Positions 26,214 through 34,243 of a stretch of DNA of 64,000 bases are shown piece by piece. This DNA comes from Cryobacterium ruanii (GTDB taxonomy: Bacteria; Actinomycetota; Actinomycetes; Actinomycetales; Microbacteriaceae): contig NZ_SOHK01000007.1 in NCBI RefSeq assembly GCF_004404055.1, positions 62,001-126,000 on the forward strand, written 5' to 3'. The position numbers were made by a program, and so were the translations under genes. Position 1 is the stretch's first letter. Every line of letters begins with the position of its first letter. Below the pieces are notes generated by a model. The model searched no databases. It saw nothing but the letters and a program-made list of their open reading frames with translations, and was not told where the DNA came from.

Positions 26214-26882
26214 ATGAATGAACAATCACAGTCGGACGACATCTCCGCTATAGCGTCGCTCAGTGACCCGCTACGTCGAGCTTTGTTCGATATCGTCTCT
26301 CGGAGCGCCACGCCGATGGGACGTGATGAGGCGGCCGAGGCGCTGGGTGTTCCGCGCGGGACGGTGGCGTTCCACTTAGAGAGACTTGCTCGATGCGGAC
26401 TGCTAGACACCGAGTTCCAGCGCCGCACGGGCCGAAGTGGTCCTGGCGCTGGACGGCCTGCCAAGCTGTACCGACGTGCGGCCAACGAAATCGTCGTGTC
26501 TGTTCCGGGCCGACACTACGCTCTGGCCGGAGAGCTCTTGATCTCTGCCATTGAGCAATCCGATCGCACGGGGGAGCCTGCCCGGGAGTCACTCACTCGG
26601 GTGTCCATAGAACACGGTCGTGCATTGGGCATGAGTGCAGGCTCATTGGATGCGGTGCTGCAGTCAACCGGATATGAGCCTCAGGATGATGGTGAAGGCG
26701 GACTGCTTCTTCACAACTGCCCATTCCACCAGCTGGCGAAGGGCCACGCCGAGGCCGTCTGTGCGGCAAACCTGGCCTTACTGACGGGGGCCGCGGAAGG
26801 TGCGGGCGAGAGCACGCGCGAGGTGCAATTTGCACCGAGAGGCGGATACTGTTGCGTGCGTATTGTTCGGAATGCCGACTAG
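26214..26882 (+). CDS. Helix-turn-helix regulator with C-terminal cysteines (SufR-like)
   Basis: A 222-residue protein. The N-terminal winged HTH is DPLRRALFDIVSR ... GRDEAAEALGVPRGTVAFHL, followed by a wing with GRPAKLYRR. The C-terminal half carries Cys169 and Cys183 in HNCPFHQLAKGHAEAVCAAN and Cys213/Cys214 in GGYCCVRI, the spacing style of regulators that bind an iron-sulfur cluster, such as SufR. It is divergent to the flavoprotein-RibA operon (about 100 bases between starts) and is the obvious candidate to control it in response to redox or Fe-S status. Cluster binding is inferred. Confidence 0.82.
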   Translation: MNEQSQSDDISAIASLSDPLRRALFDIVSRSATPMGRDEAAEALGVPRGTVAFHLERLARCGLLDTEFQRRTGRSGPGAGRPAKLYRRAANEIVVSVPGRHYALAGELLISAIEQSDRTGEPARESLTRVSIEHGRALGMSAGSLDAVLQSTGYEPQDDGEGGLLLHNCPFHQLAKGHAEAVCAANLALLTGAAEGAGESTREVQFAPRGGYCCVRIVRNAD

Positions 26883-27174
26883 GTCGGATGCCCGGTCCTT
26901 CCTGCGCCTATTCGATCTTATTGATGGCCTGGAACCCCATCACTTAGCGACCCAGAGTGGCCATGTTGACATCGAGCCCCAAGGACGGTTGCGATCGCGT
27001 TGGTGGTGGTGACGACCAGTTTCAGCGGTCAACCTCATCACGGAACGCCTGAACCTCACGGTGGAGAATATGCGAGGTCGCTCCCGCGCGTTATGGAGAA
27101 GCGAAGCGTGGTGCGCAGACATGCAAATTCGACAGTTCTGACGCGGGCTCCAGCACGTGCGGTTCAATGGGAGC

Positions 27175-27708
27175 ATGGCTGCAGTCTGTGTGTACACGAT
27201 CGGGCATTCAACTCATCCGATTGATGAGTTCGTTGAAATGTTGAAAGCAAACGACGTCGAACGACTCATCGACGTGCGCACCGTTCCGGGGTCTCGTCAC
27301 AACCCGCAATTCGGGGAGCAGGAACTCGGCACAAGCTTGCCGGAGGCAGGTATTGACTATCAGCGACTCCCCGAGCTCGGCGGGTTGCGGCACACCCCGG
27401 CGGCAGTAGCATCTGTCAACGGAGCTTGGCGCAACAAGAGCTTTCGCAACTATGCCGACTACATGCAATCTCAAGAGTTCGTTGCCGGCGTCGACGAGTT
27501 GATGGCGCTGGCGAAGAAGCAGACGGTGGCGATTATGTGTGCCGAGGCCGTGCCCTGGCGTTGTCACCGATCTCTTATCGGAGACGCGTTGCTGGCGCGG
27601 GGCCTCTTGGTTACCGACATTATGAGCCTGACCTCGACTCGGCCGCACACCCTCACCAGCTTTGCCAAAGTCGATGGTGACCGCGTGTGGTACCCGTCGG
27701 AGGTTTGA
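27175..27708 (+). CDS. DUF488 family protein
   Basis: A 177-residue protein with the family hallmarks: VYTIGHSTHPIDEFVEML at the start, LIDVRTVPGSRHNPQF, YQRLPELGGLR, and MCAEAVPWRCHRSLIGDAL, where Cys and His form a conserved pair. The start is uncertain: ATG at 27175 begins the conserved part, and a GTG at 27157 adds six residues. The biochemical role of DUF488 is unknown. It is often found in accessory stress clusters like this one. Confidence 0.88.
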   Translation: MAAVCVYTIGHSTHPIDEFVEMLKANDVERLIDVRTVPGSRHNPQFGEQELGTSLPEAGIDYQRLPELGGLRHTPAAVASVNGAWRNKSFRNYADYMQSQEFVAGVDELMALAKKQTVAIMCAEAVPWRCHRSLIGDALLARGLLVTDIMSLTSTRPHTLTSFAKVDGDRVWYPSEV

Positions 27709-27799
27709 TCAACGAGGGTGCCAATCCGGATCGGGGCAGGATGATGCAGCGAATATGTTGGAGAGATTCGGCAATATTGTGGCTGCGGGAGGCATACCA

Positions 27800-28009
27800 A
27801 TGACAGAAAGATTCTCAGTTGGCGATCACGTGCTCTGGAACTCTGAAGCCGGCTATGTGCACGGCACCATCACGAAGATTCACACGAAAGATGTGGAATT
27901 CAAAGGTCGCACTCGGCGCTGCAGTCCCGATGATCCGCAGTACGAGATCACGAGCGACACTACCGACCACGTGGCGATGCACAAGGGAGAGGCACTGACG
28001 AAAATCTAG
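27800..28009 (+). CDS. DUF2945 (HVA1/Tudor-like) protein
   Basis: A 69-residue protein: FSVGDHVLWNSEAGYVHGTI, then PQYEITSDTTDHVAMHKGEA and LTKI. This is the complete DUF2945 domain, an SH3/Tudor-like barrel related to fungal hypervirulence-associated proteins. GGGAGG lies upstream of the ATG. A paralogue lies at 31243-31458. Function is unknown; a nucleic-acid-binding or stress role is a guess. Confidence 0.88.
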   Translation: MTERFSVGDHVLWNSEAGYVHGTITKIHTKDVEFKGRTRRCSPDDPQYEITSDTTDHVAMHKGEALTKI

Positions 28010-28140
28010 CCATCCACGGCCACCGACGCACACATCTAGCGAACGTGCACACCTGTGTGCCTGCCGGCAGTTCTGATGGTGGCCACGATCAAAGTGCGAC
28101 GTCCACCGGACCGATGAGTCCCCGGCAACGCATTTCAACG

Positions 28141-28788
28141 TCACGGTTGCGGGCGGCCCGGTTTGTATGTTGAGACGGATGACGCATCAGGTAGCCAATA
28201 TCGCCAAGGAAAGTTCGTTGCATCGCCACCGGCCCCACTGACGCCAACGCGGGGTCCGGTTCGGTGCGGTAAAACCACACCGTCCTCCGGAACGAAGAAT
28301 TTCCACTGTCCGCCGAACAGATCGTCACCATCGTTTGTCAGGGTCACCCCGAAGCTTTGGGCAACGCAGCCAGGGCCTCGCGCCAAACTGCTATCTAGGA
28401 GTGGAACTTTTCGTGGTCTGCTTTCACGCCGGGTGCGGGCAATGTCGATACCACCCATAACGTCTCCTGCCCTGATGAGACAACCGTATGGTTGGCCTGG
28501 TTGTCCGGTGACGAGGTTCAGCGCATGGTGCATTCCGTAGATGAAGTAGCAGTAGAGGTGGCCGGCAGGGCCGAACATTGTCTTATTCCGATTCGTTTTT
28601 CCCCGATAGGTGTGTGCGCCAGGGTCGCGTTCACCGGCATACGCCTCGACCTCGGTAATTTGAATGGCCACAGTGCCATCGTCATCGGTGCGTTGAAGGA
28701 TGCAGCCAAGTATTTCCGGTGCGACATCGAGCACCTCGCGCGAAAAAAACCCGCGGTCCGCTAGATGAAATCCAGTCAGCAGGGTCAT
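28141..28788 (-). CDS. DNA-3-methyladenine glycosylase (AAG/Mpg family)
   Basis: About 215 residues in one AAG domain. RGFFSREVLDVAPEILGCIL begins it, ITEVEAYAGERDPGAHTYRG holds the catalytic Glu and the damaged-base pocket, and MFGPAGHLYCYFIYGMHHAL carries the conserved Tyr/His wall. LARGPGCVAQSFGV matches the GPGxLxxALGI motif. It excises alkylated purines from DNA. ATG at 28788 is chosen; a TTG at 28818 would add ten residues. It fits the repair/stress theme of this region. Confidence 0.9.
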   Translation of the reverse strand: MTLLTGFHLADRGFFSREVLDVAPEILGCILQRTDDDGTVAIQITEVEAYAGERDPGAHTYRGKTNRNKTMFGPAGHLYCYFIYGMHHALNLVTGQPGQPYGCLIRAGDVMGGIDIARTRRESRPRKVPLLDSSLARGPGCVAQSFGVTLTNDGDDLFGGQWKFFVPEDGVVLPHRTGPRVGVSGAGGDATNFPWRYWLPDASSVSTYKPGRPQP

Positions 28789-28814
28789 CGAGTCAGCGTA
28801 TCCACTCCCGGCGG

Positions 28815-29135
28815 TCAACGCTCAAACGAGACGTCGAGAGTGGTTCCGAAGTCGATGCTTGAGCAAGGCCACTTGAGTGACCAGGGAGAGACGGCGATAC
28901 ACAGGATTCCGCCGGCGACGGTGCCGAGAATGAGCACGGATACTGCACCGGCGACGCGTGAGTGTGCTGCCCAGTAGCTCGGGACGCCCTTGTCCGGTGC
29001 CGAGCGCCGGAGGCAATTTCTGCTCGGTTCGGCTGAGCCCGAGCGCGCTCGCCGTGGTTCAGAGCTGATCGGTACCTGGCGATAGACGATGTGCGTTTCC
29101 GCGTTTGCCAGCACCGACGACGCGAGTGCGCGCAT
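28815..29135 (-). CDS. Possible small membrane-anchored hypothetical protein
   Basis: From ATG 29135 the frame gives about 106 residues ending immediately before the glycosylase gene. A basic N-terminal half (RRARSGSAEPSRNCLRRSAP) is followed by one hydrophobic segment, VAGAVSVLILGTVAGGILCI, that could span the membrane, and a short tail. No family is recognised. The hydrophobic segment and operon-like position favour a real gene, but composition of the first half is doubtful. Confidence 0.35.
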   Translation of the reverse strand: MRALASSVLANAETHIVYRQVPISSEPRRARSGSAEPSRNCLRRSAPDKGVPSYWAAHSRVAGAVSVLILGTVAGGILCIAVSPWSLKWPCSSIDFGTTLDVSFER

Positions 29136-29418
29136 GGCCGACCCCGAGTCGTCGTTGTCGATGGTGCGGTCGGTCGATCCGGCAGGACTACGGCTGTAGA
29201 CGTATCCGCTCGTGGGAGGAAGACAACGCTGATCCATCGAGACGTGCGTTCCTGCGATTCATACTCAGGCATGCGTCGCTCAAATCAAGTCTTCGCTTCG
29301 CTTGGAAGTGCGCGGGGCGCTTATCGGCCCGAGACGACGGTGACAGAATTGGATGATGAGGTTCCGCACCCGTCAGAAGATTCGGATTTCGACGGCAGTC
29401 TGCAGAGAAAGAAGATTC
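29136..29418. other. Intergenic region
   Basis: No convincing gene was found on either strand between the possible membrane ORF and the thioredoxin-like gene. It should contain the promoter for the rightward metal-response genes. Confidence 0.4.
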
Positions 29419-29730
29419 ATGGTGACAATCGAGCTACTTCACATTGCAGACTGCCCGAACTCAGGAGAAACCCTTCTCCGCCTGGAGCGTGCCGTCGAGA
29501 AGACTATGCCGTCGAATGCGACCATCAAATCCACCCTGGTAGATTCTGCCGAGACGGCCGCGAGGGTCCTCTTTGCTGGATCCCCGACGATCCTCGTCGA
29601 CGGTGTTGATCTCTTTCCCACGGATGGCCGCACCAACGACCTCGCGTGTCGGATTTATCTCACACCGAATGGCCTGGCCGGATCTCCGACCGAGCAACAA
29701 ATCGAAGCAGCCCTCGCGGCCCATGGATAA
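29419..29730 (+). CDS. Thioredoxin-like protein of metal-resistance type
   Basis: A 103-residue protein starting MVTIELLHIADCPNSGETLL. The first strand and single Cys in a C-P-N motif (in place of CxxC), the FAGSPTILVDGVDLFP stretch with a cis-Pro-like loop, and the length match small thioredoxin-fold proteins found beside mercury, arsenic or cadmium genes. The next gene starts inside its last codons. The neighbouring CmtR regulator and CDF exporter support a role in metal handling; direct activity is not known. Confidence 0.75.
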   Translation: MVTIELLHIADCPNSGETLLRLERAVEKTMPSNATIKSTLVDSAETAARVLFAGSPTILVDGVDLFPTDGRTNDLACRIYLTPNGLAGSPTEQQIEAALAAHG

Positions 29731-29960
29731 CGCTTCAGACCTCGCCTGTTCCTGCTGCGGTCGCGTCTATCCGCGCCACAGGCTTGCACGCCTCAAGTGA
29801 CACGGTCCTTGTCTGCCGTCGATGTGGACTGTGGTTTGCGCTTCGGTTCCGGAACGATCCTCTGGGGCACGGACCGCTCCAATTGGCACTCACTGAGCTG
29901 CTTCATCGTGAGGACCGCCGGTATCGGCCACTTGTGGTGATTGGTCAGCAATCCGTGTAA
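29723..29960 (+). pseudogene. Small double zinc-ribbon protein with a one-base shift at an internal UGA
   Basis: From ATG 29723 the reading gives MDNASDLACSCCGRVYPRHR and LARLK, then TGA at 29798-29800. Skipping one base (U) at that stop gives DTVLVCRRCGLWFALRFRND and a further 35 residues to a stop at 29960. The two halves carry CSCC and CRRC, together a complete four-Cys zinc ribbon, so they belong to one protein. It overlaps the preceding gene by 8 bases and is followed by the CmtR-like gene ten bases later. A simple one-base insertion is the likeliest cause; a recoding event is possible. Confidence 0.6.
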
Positions 29961-29969
29961 TGTCAGTGC

Positions 29970-30323
29970 ATGCTGACTATTGCTTCGAGGGTGGACGTGA
30001 TGAACCGGTTGGGCCGAGCGATGGCCGATCCCAGCCGGTCTCGAATCTTGCTCTCCCTGCTCGATGGCCCGGGATATCCGGGTGCGTTGGCGCGCGAGCT
30101 ACGATTGTCGCGGTCGAACGTGTCCAACCACCTGTCGTGCCTGAGAGGTTGCGGAATCGTGGCCGCCGTTCCGGAGGGACGCTCGACGCGCTATGAGATC
30201 GCGGATCCTCACGTGACGAAGGCGCTGGGCGCCCTGATGGACGTGGTGCTCGCTGTCGATGACGGTGTCGGATGCGTCGATGAGGACTGCGATGTGCCGT
30301 TGTGTTGCCGGAACGACGCATGA
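29970..30323 (+). CDS. cmtR: ArsR/SmtB family Cd(II)/Pb(II) sensor, CmtR type
   Basis: A 117-residue winged-HTH repressor. The HTH YPGALARELRLSRSNVSNHLSCLRGCG places Cys57 and Cys61 in the recognition helix, and Cys102 lies in VDDGVGC. These positions match the three Cd/Pb ligands known for Mycobacterium tuberculosis CmtR. Extra cysteines (107, 112, 113) follow in the tail. It would leave DNA on binding Cd or Pb and so derepress the exporter gene, whose ATG overlaps its stop by 4 bases. Confidence 0.88.
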   Translation: MLTIASRVDVMNRLGRAMADPSRSRILLSLLDGPGYPGALARELRLSRSNVSNHLSCLRGCGIVAAVPEGRSTRYEIADPHVTKALGALMDVVLAVDDGVGCVDEDCDVPLCCRNDA

Positions 30324-31006
30324 GCGTTCCCGCGGAGGGTCGCATTGTTGAGATCCAGCGGGACCGTATGCAGGTTCTCCGTCGCCGAATCCGGTGGATC
30401 GTCGCGGCGACCATTGCCTACAACGTCATCGAAGCGATCATTGCGATCGCGGCTGGGACTGCGGCGTCGTCCGCGGCCCTCATCGGGTTTGGCTTGGACT
30501 CCATCGTGGAGGTCCTCTCTGCTGCTGCGGTGGCGTGGCAGTTTGCAGCCCCCGATCCGACGAAGCGGGAGAAGACCGCCCTGCGAATCATCGCGTGGGC
30601 ATTTTTCGCACTCGCCGCTTATGTGAGCGTCGATGCCGGGCTCTCTCTGTTCGGCTTTCGGGAAGCTGAACACAGCACGGTCGGCATCGTACTGGCCGCG
30701 GTCAGTCTTATGGTGATGCCGTTTCTGAGCTTCGCCGAACGTCGCGCCGGTCGGGAGCTGGGCTCAGCCTCGGCGATCGCTGACTCGAAACAAACCCTGA
30801 TCTGCTCCTATCTCTCCGCTGCCCTTCTGTTCGGGCTGCTGCTGAACATCTTCTTCGGTTGGGCGTGGGCCGACTCGATCGCAGCCCTCGTGATCGTGGT
30901 CTTCGCCGTCCGCGAAGGCCTCGAGGCGTGGCGCGGCGACGCCTGCAAAGCACCTGTGTCTGCTCTTACGGGGGAACGCGGCGTCGAGCACGACGACTGC
31001 TGCTGA
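30320..31006 (+). CDS. Cation diffusion facilitator-type metal transporter
   Basis: A 228-residue membrane protein with six hydrophobic segments. Helix 2 has ALIGFGLDSIVEVLSAAAVA with the metal-site Asp, and helix 5 has SAIADSKQTLICSYLSAALL, where a Cys stands in the ligand region. The protein has no long cytoplasmic C-terminal domain and ends HDDCC. Translation is coupled to the CmtR-like gene (ATGA), so it is probably the Cd/Pb exporter induced when CmtR binds metal. The short form and Cys ligand suit a soft metal. Confidence 0.85.
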   Translation: MSVPAEGRIVEIQRDRMQVLRRRIRWIVAATIAYNVIEAIIAIAAGTAASSAALIGFGLDSIVEVLSAAAVAWQFAAPDPTKREKTALRIIAWAFFALAAYVSVDAGLSLFGFREAEHSTVGIVLAAVSLMVMPFLSFAERRAGRELGSASAIADSKQTLICSYLSAALLFGLLLNIFFGWAWADSIAALVIVVFAVREGLEAWRGDACKAPVSALTGERGVEHDDCC

Positions 31007-31242
31007 ACCTCAGACCAAGTACTTACACACACTCCGGCACAGAGGGAGCGCCGGCGCCGCGTCGCGCACGGCGATCAAAGACGGGCTGGACATGGTGGGG
31101 CTTGCAGATTCTCGCTCTGCATCAAACGGCGGCCTTGCTGTTAGCCATTGGCCTAACCCGACCTTGACACGTAGCGGCCTCCGGTGCGGCCCTCTTGGTC
31201 GAGGATCCTGCGTCTATAGCGTTCGTACTTTTCGGCATTGCC

Positions 31243-31458
31243 CTATCGTGGCGACAACTTGCGCAGGGCACTGCCCTTATGTGCGGCTTCCGCATCTGTC
31301 TTCTCGGACTTCACGATAAACGCAGGCTCATCTTTCGAGGCATGGAACGTGCTGCCTGCGAAGTCAAAGTCGCTCGTCTTCTTGTCGACGATTTTCCCCT
31401 GAGTGCGTCCCTGTGATGTCGCCCAACTCACCCGGTCGCCCTTTCTGAAGTCTGTCAT
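31243..31458 (-). CDS. DUF2945 (HVA1/Tudor-like) protein, second copy
   Basis: A 71-residue protein: FRKGDRVSWATSQGRTQGKI, DFAGSTFHASKDEPAFIVKS, and AAHKGSALRKLSPR. It is the same fold as the copy at 27800-28009, with the conserved GDxVxW start and HKGxAL end, but the middle is quite different, so the pair is not a recent duplication. It is convergent to the CDF gene and transcribed away from the DUF3140 gene. Confidence 0.87.
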   Translation of the reverse strand: MTDFRKGDRVSWATSQGRTQGKIVDKKTSDFDFAGSTFHASKDEPAFIVKSEKTDAEAAHKGSALRKLSPR

Positions 31459-31692
31459 TGTGGCAGCATACGGACAAGGGCGACCATGGGCTAGAGGGTT
31501 TGGTCAAGTACTGCCGTGCAAACCGCAGAGGACTTCGTATTGCGGGCAGATATCGGTCGTGCAGAAACGTGCGGACATTCCTGCAGAGGTCCAAAGAACT
31601 CATTCGGTCCGAACCTTTCGTGAAAGTGCGGATCAAGCCACGAAGCCTGAACGCCCCTTGTCGATGTGAATCATCATCGCAATGATTGAGTT

Positions 31693-32040
31693 ATGGCAGA
31701 TAAAGCAAACGATGTCGATGCAATCTGGATCGACTGGAAACACGCGGTCACGATGACCGCCGGTGAGATCAAGTCGTGGCTTGACACCGACGAATCCAAA
31801 GAGGTCGGACAGAAAGACGATGGCAGCGGGGAATCCATCGGGCATAGGTCCGGACGCAGGATCGTGACAATTCTTGGAAAGAAGAAGGGCGATTTGACCG
31901 CGTCCGACATCGAACACATGCATAAGGTCGTCGGCTACGTGAAACGGCATACGGCCCAGAGACCGGATTCCGATGTCGAGCACTCAAGATGGCGATACTC
32001 GCTGATGAATTGGGGAAATGATCCACTGAAGGAGGTGTGA
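31693..32040 (+). CDS. DUF3140 family protein
   Basis: A 115-residue hydrophilic protein: IWIDWKHAVTMTAGEIKSWL, GHRSGRRIVTILGKKKGDLT, DIEHMHKVVGYVKRHTAQRP, WRYSLMNWGNDPLK. The DW-x-x-x-V-N/T-M-T start and the S-LMNWGHDPLK-type end are the signature of DUF3140, often found with DUF2945 proteins. Function unknown; the basic middle suggests DNA association. The SDR gene begins at its stop (TGATG). Confidence 0.87.
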   Translation: MADKANDVDAIWIDWKHAVTMTAGEIKSWLDTDESKEVGQKDDGSGESIGHRSGRRIVTILGKKKGDLTASDIEHMHKVVGYVKRHTAQRPDSDVEHSRWRYSLMNWGNDPLKEV

Positions 32041-32828
32041 TGTCGCGGTGCCACGGTCGTTCAACCGGCCCCCGGCCGCTGAGCGGGCAGGTAGCAGTAG
32101 TCACTGGTGGTAGCAGCGGCCTGGGCAGGGCGACCGCTATCGCCCTCGCTGTAGCCGGGGCACGGGTGGCGGTGCTCGGCCGCTCTCATGCCGATCTTCA
32201 GGTCACGCTCAACCAGATATCCGACATCGTAGAAAGCGTCGGACCGGTGGCGCTTGCTGTTCCGGTGGATTTGGCTGACGCCGACGCGCTGACGCAAGCC
32301 GTTCATACGGCCCGAAAGCAGTTAGGTCCGATTGATATTCTGGTCAACGCCGCCGGCACCGACGTTCCCGGATCCATTGAAGAACTCGACGCTGCCGGTT
32401 GGGATCGCGTGCTGAACGTGAATCTGCGGGCCGTATTCCTACTGTCGAAGGAAGTTTTCCCCGACATGCGCGCGCGTGGGGGAGGGACAATCATCAACGT
32501 CGGGTCCGTCGCCGGGCGCCGAGGATGGGCTAATGCGTCGGCGTACTGCGCATCGAAGTTCGCCCTCACCGGCCTCACGCAGGCAACGGCGGCTGAAGGC
32601 CGACCGCACAGGATCAGGGCGTGTCTGTTGTATCCCGGAGCAATGGACACCAGCTGGGGTGCATGGTCACCCGAAGACCGTGACTCAGCCTCCGGCGACG
32701 TCGCCACAGCCGAGTCAATGCCCCCGGATCACGTCGCTCAGCTGATCACCTGGATTGCCCAGTCTCCGCCGGACATGGTCCTCAACGAGGTGACTGTGAC
32801 CCCGCTGTTCGAAAGCGGCTGGCCCTGA
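32040..32828 (+). CDS. Short-chain dehydrogenase/reductase (classical SDR)
   Basis: A 262-residue SDR. The cofactor motif VVTGGSSGLGRATAIAL is followed by ILVNAAGTD (NNAG equivalent), the catalytic Ser in INVGSVAGR and Tyr-Lys in SAYCASKFALT. GRSH after the second strand suggests NADP preference. The start ATG overlaps the stop of the DUF3140 gene by one base and has GAAGGAGG upstream; a GTG three bases earlier is an alternative. Substrate unknown. Confidence 0.9.
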   Translation: MSRCHGRSTGPRPLSGQVAVVTGGSSGLGRATAIALAVAGARVAVLGRSHADLQVTLNQISDIVESVGPVALAVPVDLADADALTQAVHTARKQLGPIDILVNAAGTDVPGSIEELDAAGWDRVLNVNLRAVFLLSKEVFPDMRARGGGTIINVGSVAGRRGWANASAYCASKFALTGLTQATAAEGRPHRIRACLLYPGAMDTSWGAWSPEDRDSASGDVATAESMPPDHVAQLITWIAQSPPDMVLNEVTVTPLFESGWP

Positions 32829-33080
32829 CCGGTCCGGGCTCCTGGCCGAACTCCAGGCCCACCGGGTGACGACCGACATCCACTCGATGCTCCGCACGTC
32901 CCTGGCCGACTCGGCGTGATTCCAGTCGAAAGATCAAGGCCCACGTGCGGTTTGCGATCGTTCCGTTGCGGTGGATGGACGCTACAGCTCTGGTGAGGTC
33001 TTCCGACGCTGCCGAGATGACGTCGAGGCAGGCACCACCAGTGCCTCCCGCAGCTGGCCGGATTGGCTTAGCGTTGGTGC

Positions 33081-33953
33081 ATGACTGATACGCGTGCCGA
33101 AATCCGTGAATTCCTGAGTTCTCGACGCGCCCGCGTCACTCCGGAGCAGGCGGGTCTCCCGTCCTATGGCAGTAATCGTCGTGTCGCTGGGCTTCGCCGC
33201 GAAAAAGTGGCCATGCTCAGCGGGGTGTCCGTGGACTATTACGTTCGGCTCGAACGCGGCAACCTCTCCGGCGCCTCCGAGAGCGTTCTCGATGCTCTGG
33301 CACGAACCCTCCGACTGACCGACGCAGAGCGCGAGCATCTCTTCAATCTGGCACGTACCGCGGGGCCAGGTCGCACTCGGCGCGAACGGCCGTCGATGTC
33401 GGTGCGTCCCGCCGTTCAGCAGGTGCTCGATGCAGTGTCGGATGCGCCGGCGTGGGTGCGTAACGGCCGTCACGACATTCTCGCCGCCAACCGGTTGGGT
33501 CGGGCGCTGTACTCGCCGGTGTTCGATGATCCTCGGCGGCCGGTGAACACGACCCGGTTCACCTATCTAAATCCTGCTGCGCGTGAGTTCTGGCGAGATT
33601 ACGACCAGATCGCCAACGACGCGGCAGCGATGTTACGTCTGGAGGCTGGCCGCAACCCGCACGACCCCGGGCTGATCCAGCTCGTGGGGGAATTGTCCAC
33701 TCAAAGCGAACTATTTCGCCAGCGGTGGGCATCGCGGGATGTGATGCATCACCGCAGCGGTCTGAAACGCATCCACCATCCCGTCGTAGGTGACCTCGAC
33801 CTCAACTATGAGTCGATGGAACTGCCGAGTGAGCCGGGCCTGGTCATGAACGTCTATACGGCACCCATCGGCTCGCCCACAGCGGATGCCCTGAAAGTGC
33901 TGGCCTCATGGGCCGTGACGCAGGAGACCGCCTTCACGGAGCGTCAGTCTTAG
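33081..33953 (+). CDS. XRE-type regulator with MmyB-like ligand domain
   Basis: A 290-residue regulator. Residues about 37-90 form the HTH (GLRREKVAMLSGVSVDYYVR LERG region), followed by LDALARTLRLTDAEREHLFN. The rest is a PAS-like MmyB domain with WVRNGRHDILAANRLGRALY and FTYLNPAAREFWRDYD, which binds fatty-acid-like ligands in known relatives. Such regulators usually control a neighbouring SDR or hydrolase gene, and here both flank it. Confidence 0.9.
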   Translation: MTDTRAEIREFLSSRRARVTPEQAGLPSYGSNRRVAGLRREKVAMLSGVSVDYYVRLERGNLSGASESVLDALARTLRLTDAEREHLFNLARTAGPGRTRRERPSMSVRPAVQQVLDAVSDAPAWVRNGRHDILAANRLGRALYSPVFDDPRRPVNTTRFTYLNPAAREFWRDYDQIANDAAAMLRLEAGRNPHDPGLIQLVGELSTQSELFRQRWASRDVMHHRSGLKRIHHPVVGDLDLNYESMELPSEPGLVMNVYTAPIGSPTADALKVLASWAVTQETAFTERQS

Positions 33954-34243
33954 TCGCTGTGAGTGGGGCGGAATGCCCGAGGGTATCCCGCCGCGACCGA
34001 CGATTCAGTCGCGCGAGAGCACGCGGAGGGTCGGCCCGAGAACATCGTCAACGGTGATGGCGGCAACGGGGCCGGGTACGTGGCGGTCGTACCTGCGGTG
34101 AAGGGTTGCCGTTGGTCTCCACCGCTTGAGCAAGCGCGATCACGACCACATGCAGGACTCAGCCTTCTCCTAGGCAACGGCTATTACGGAGAGCCACGGT
34201 CCCGTATACGTTCGAGGAATCATCCCGATTACAAGGAGAGAAC

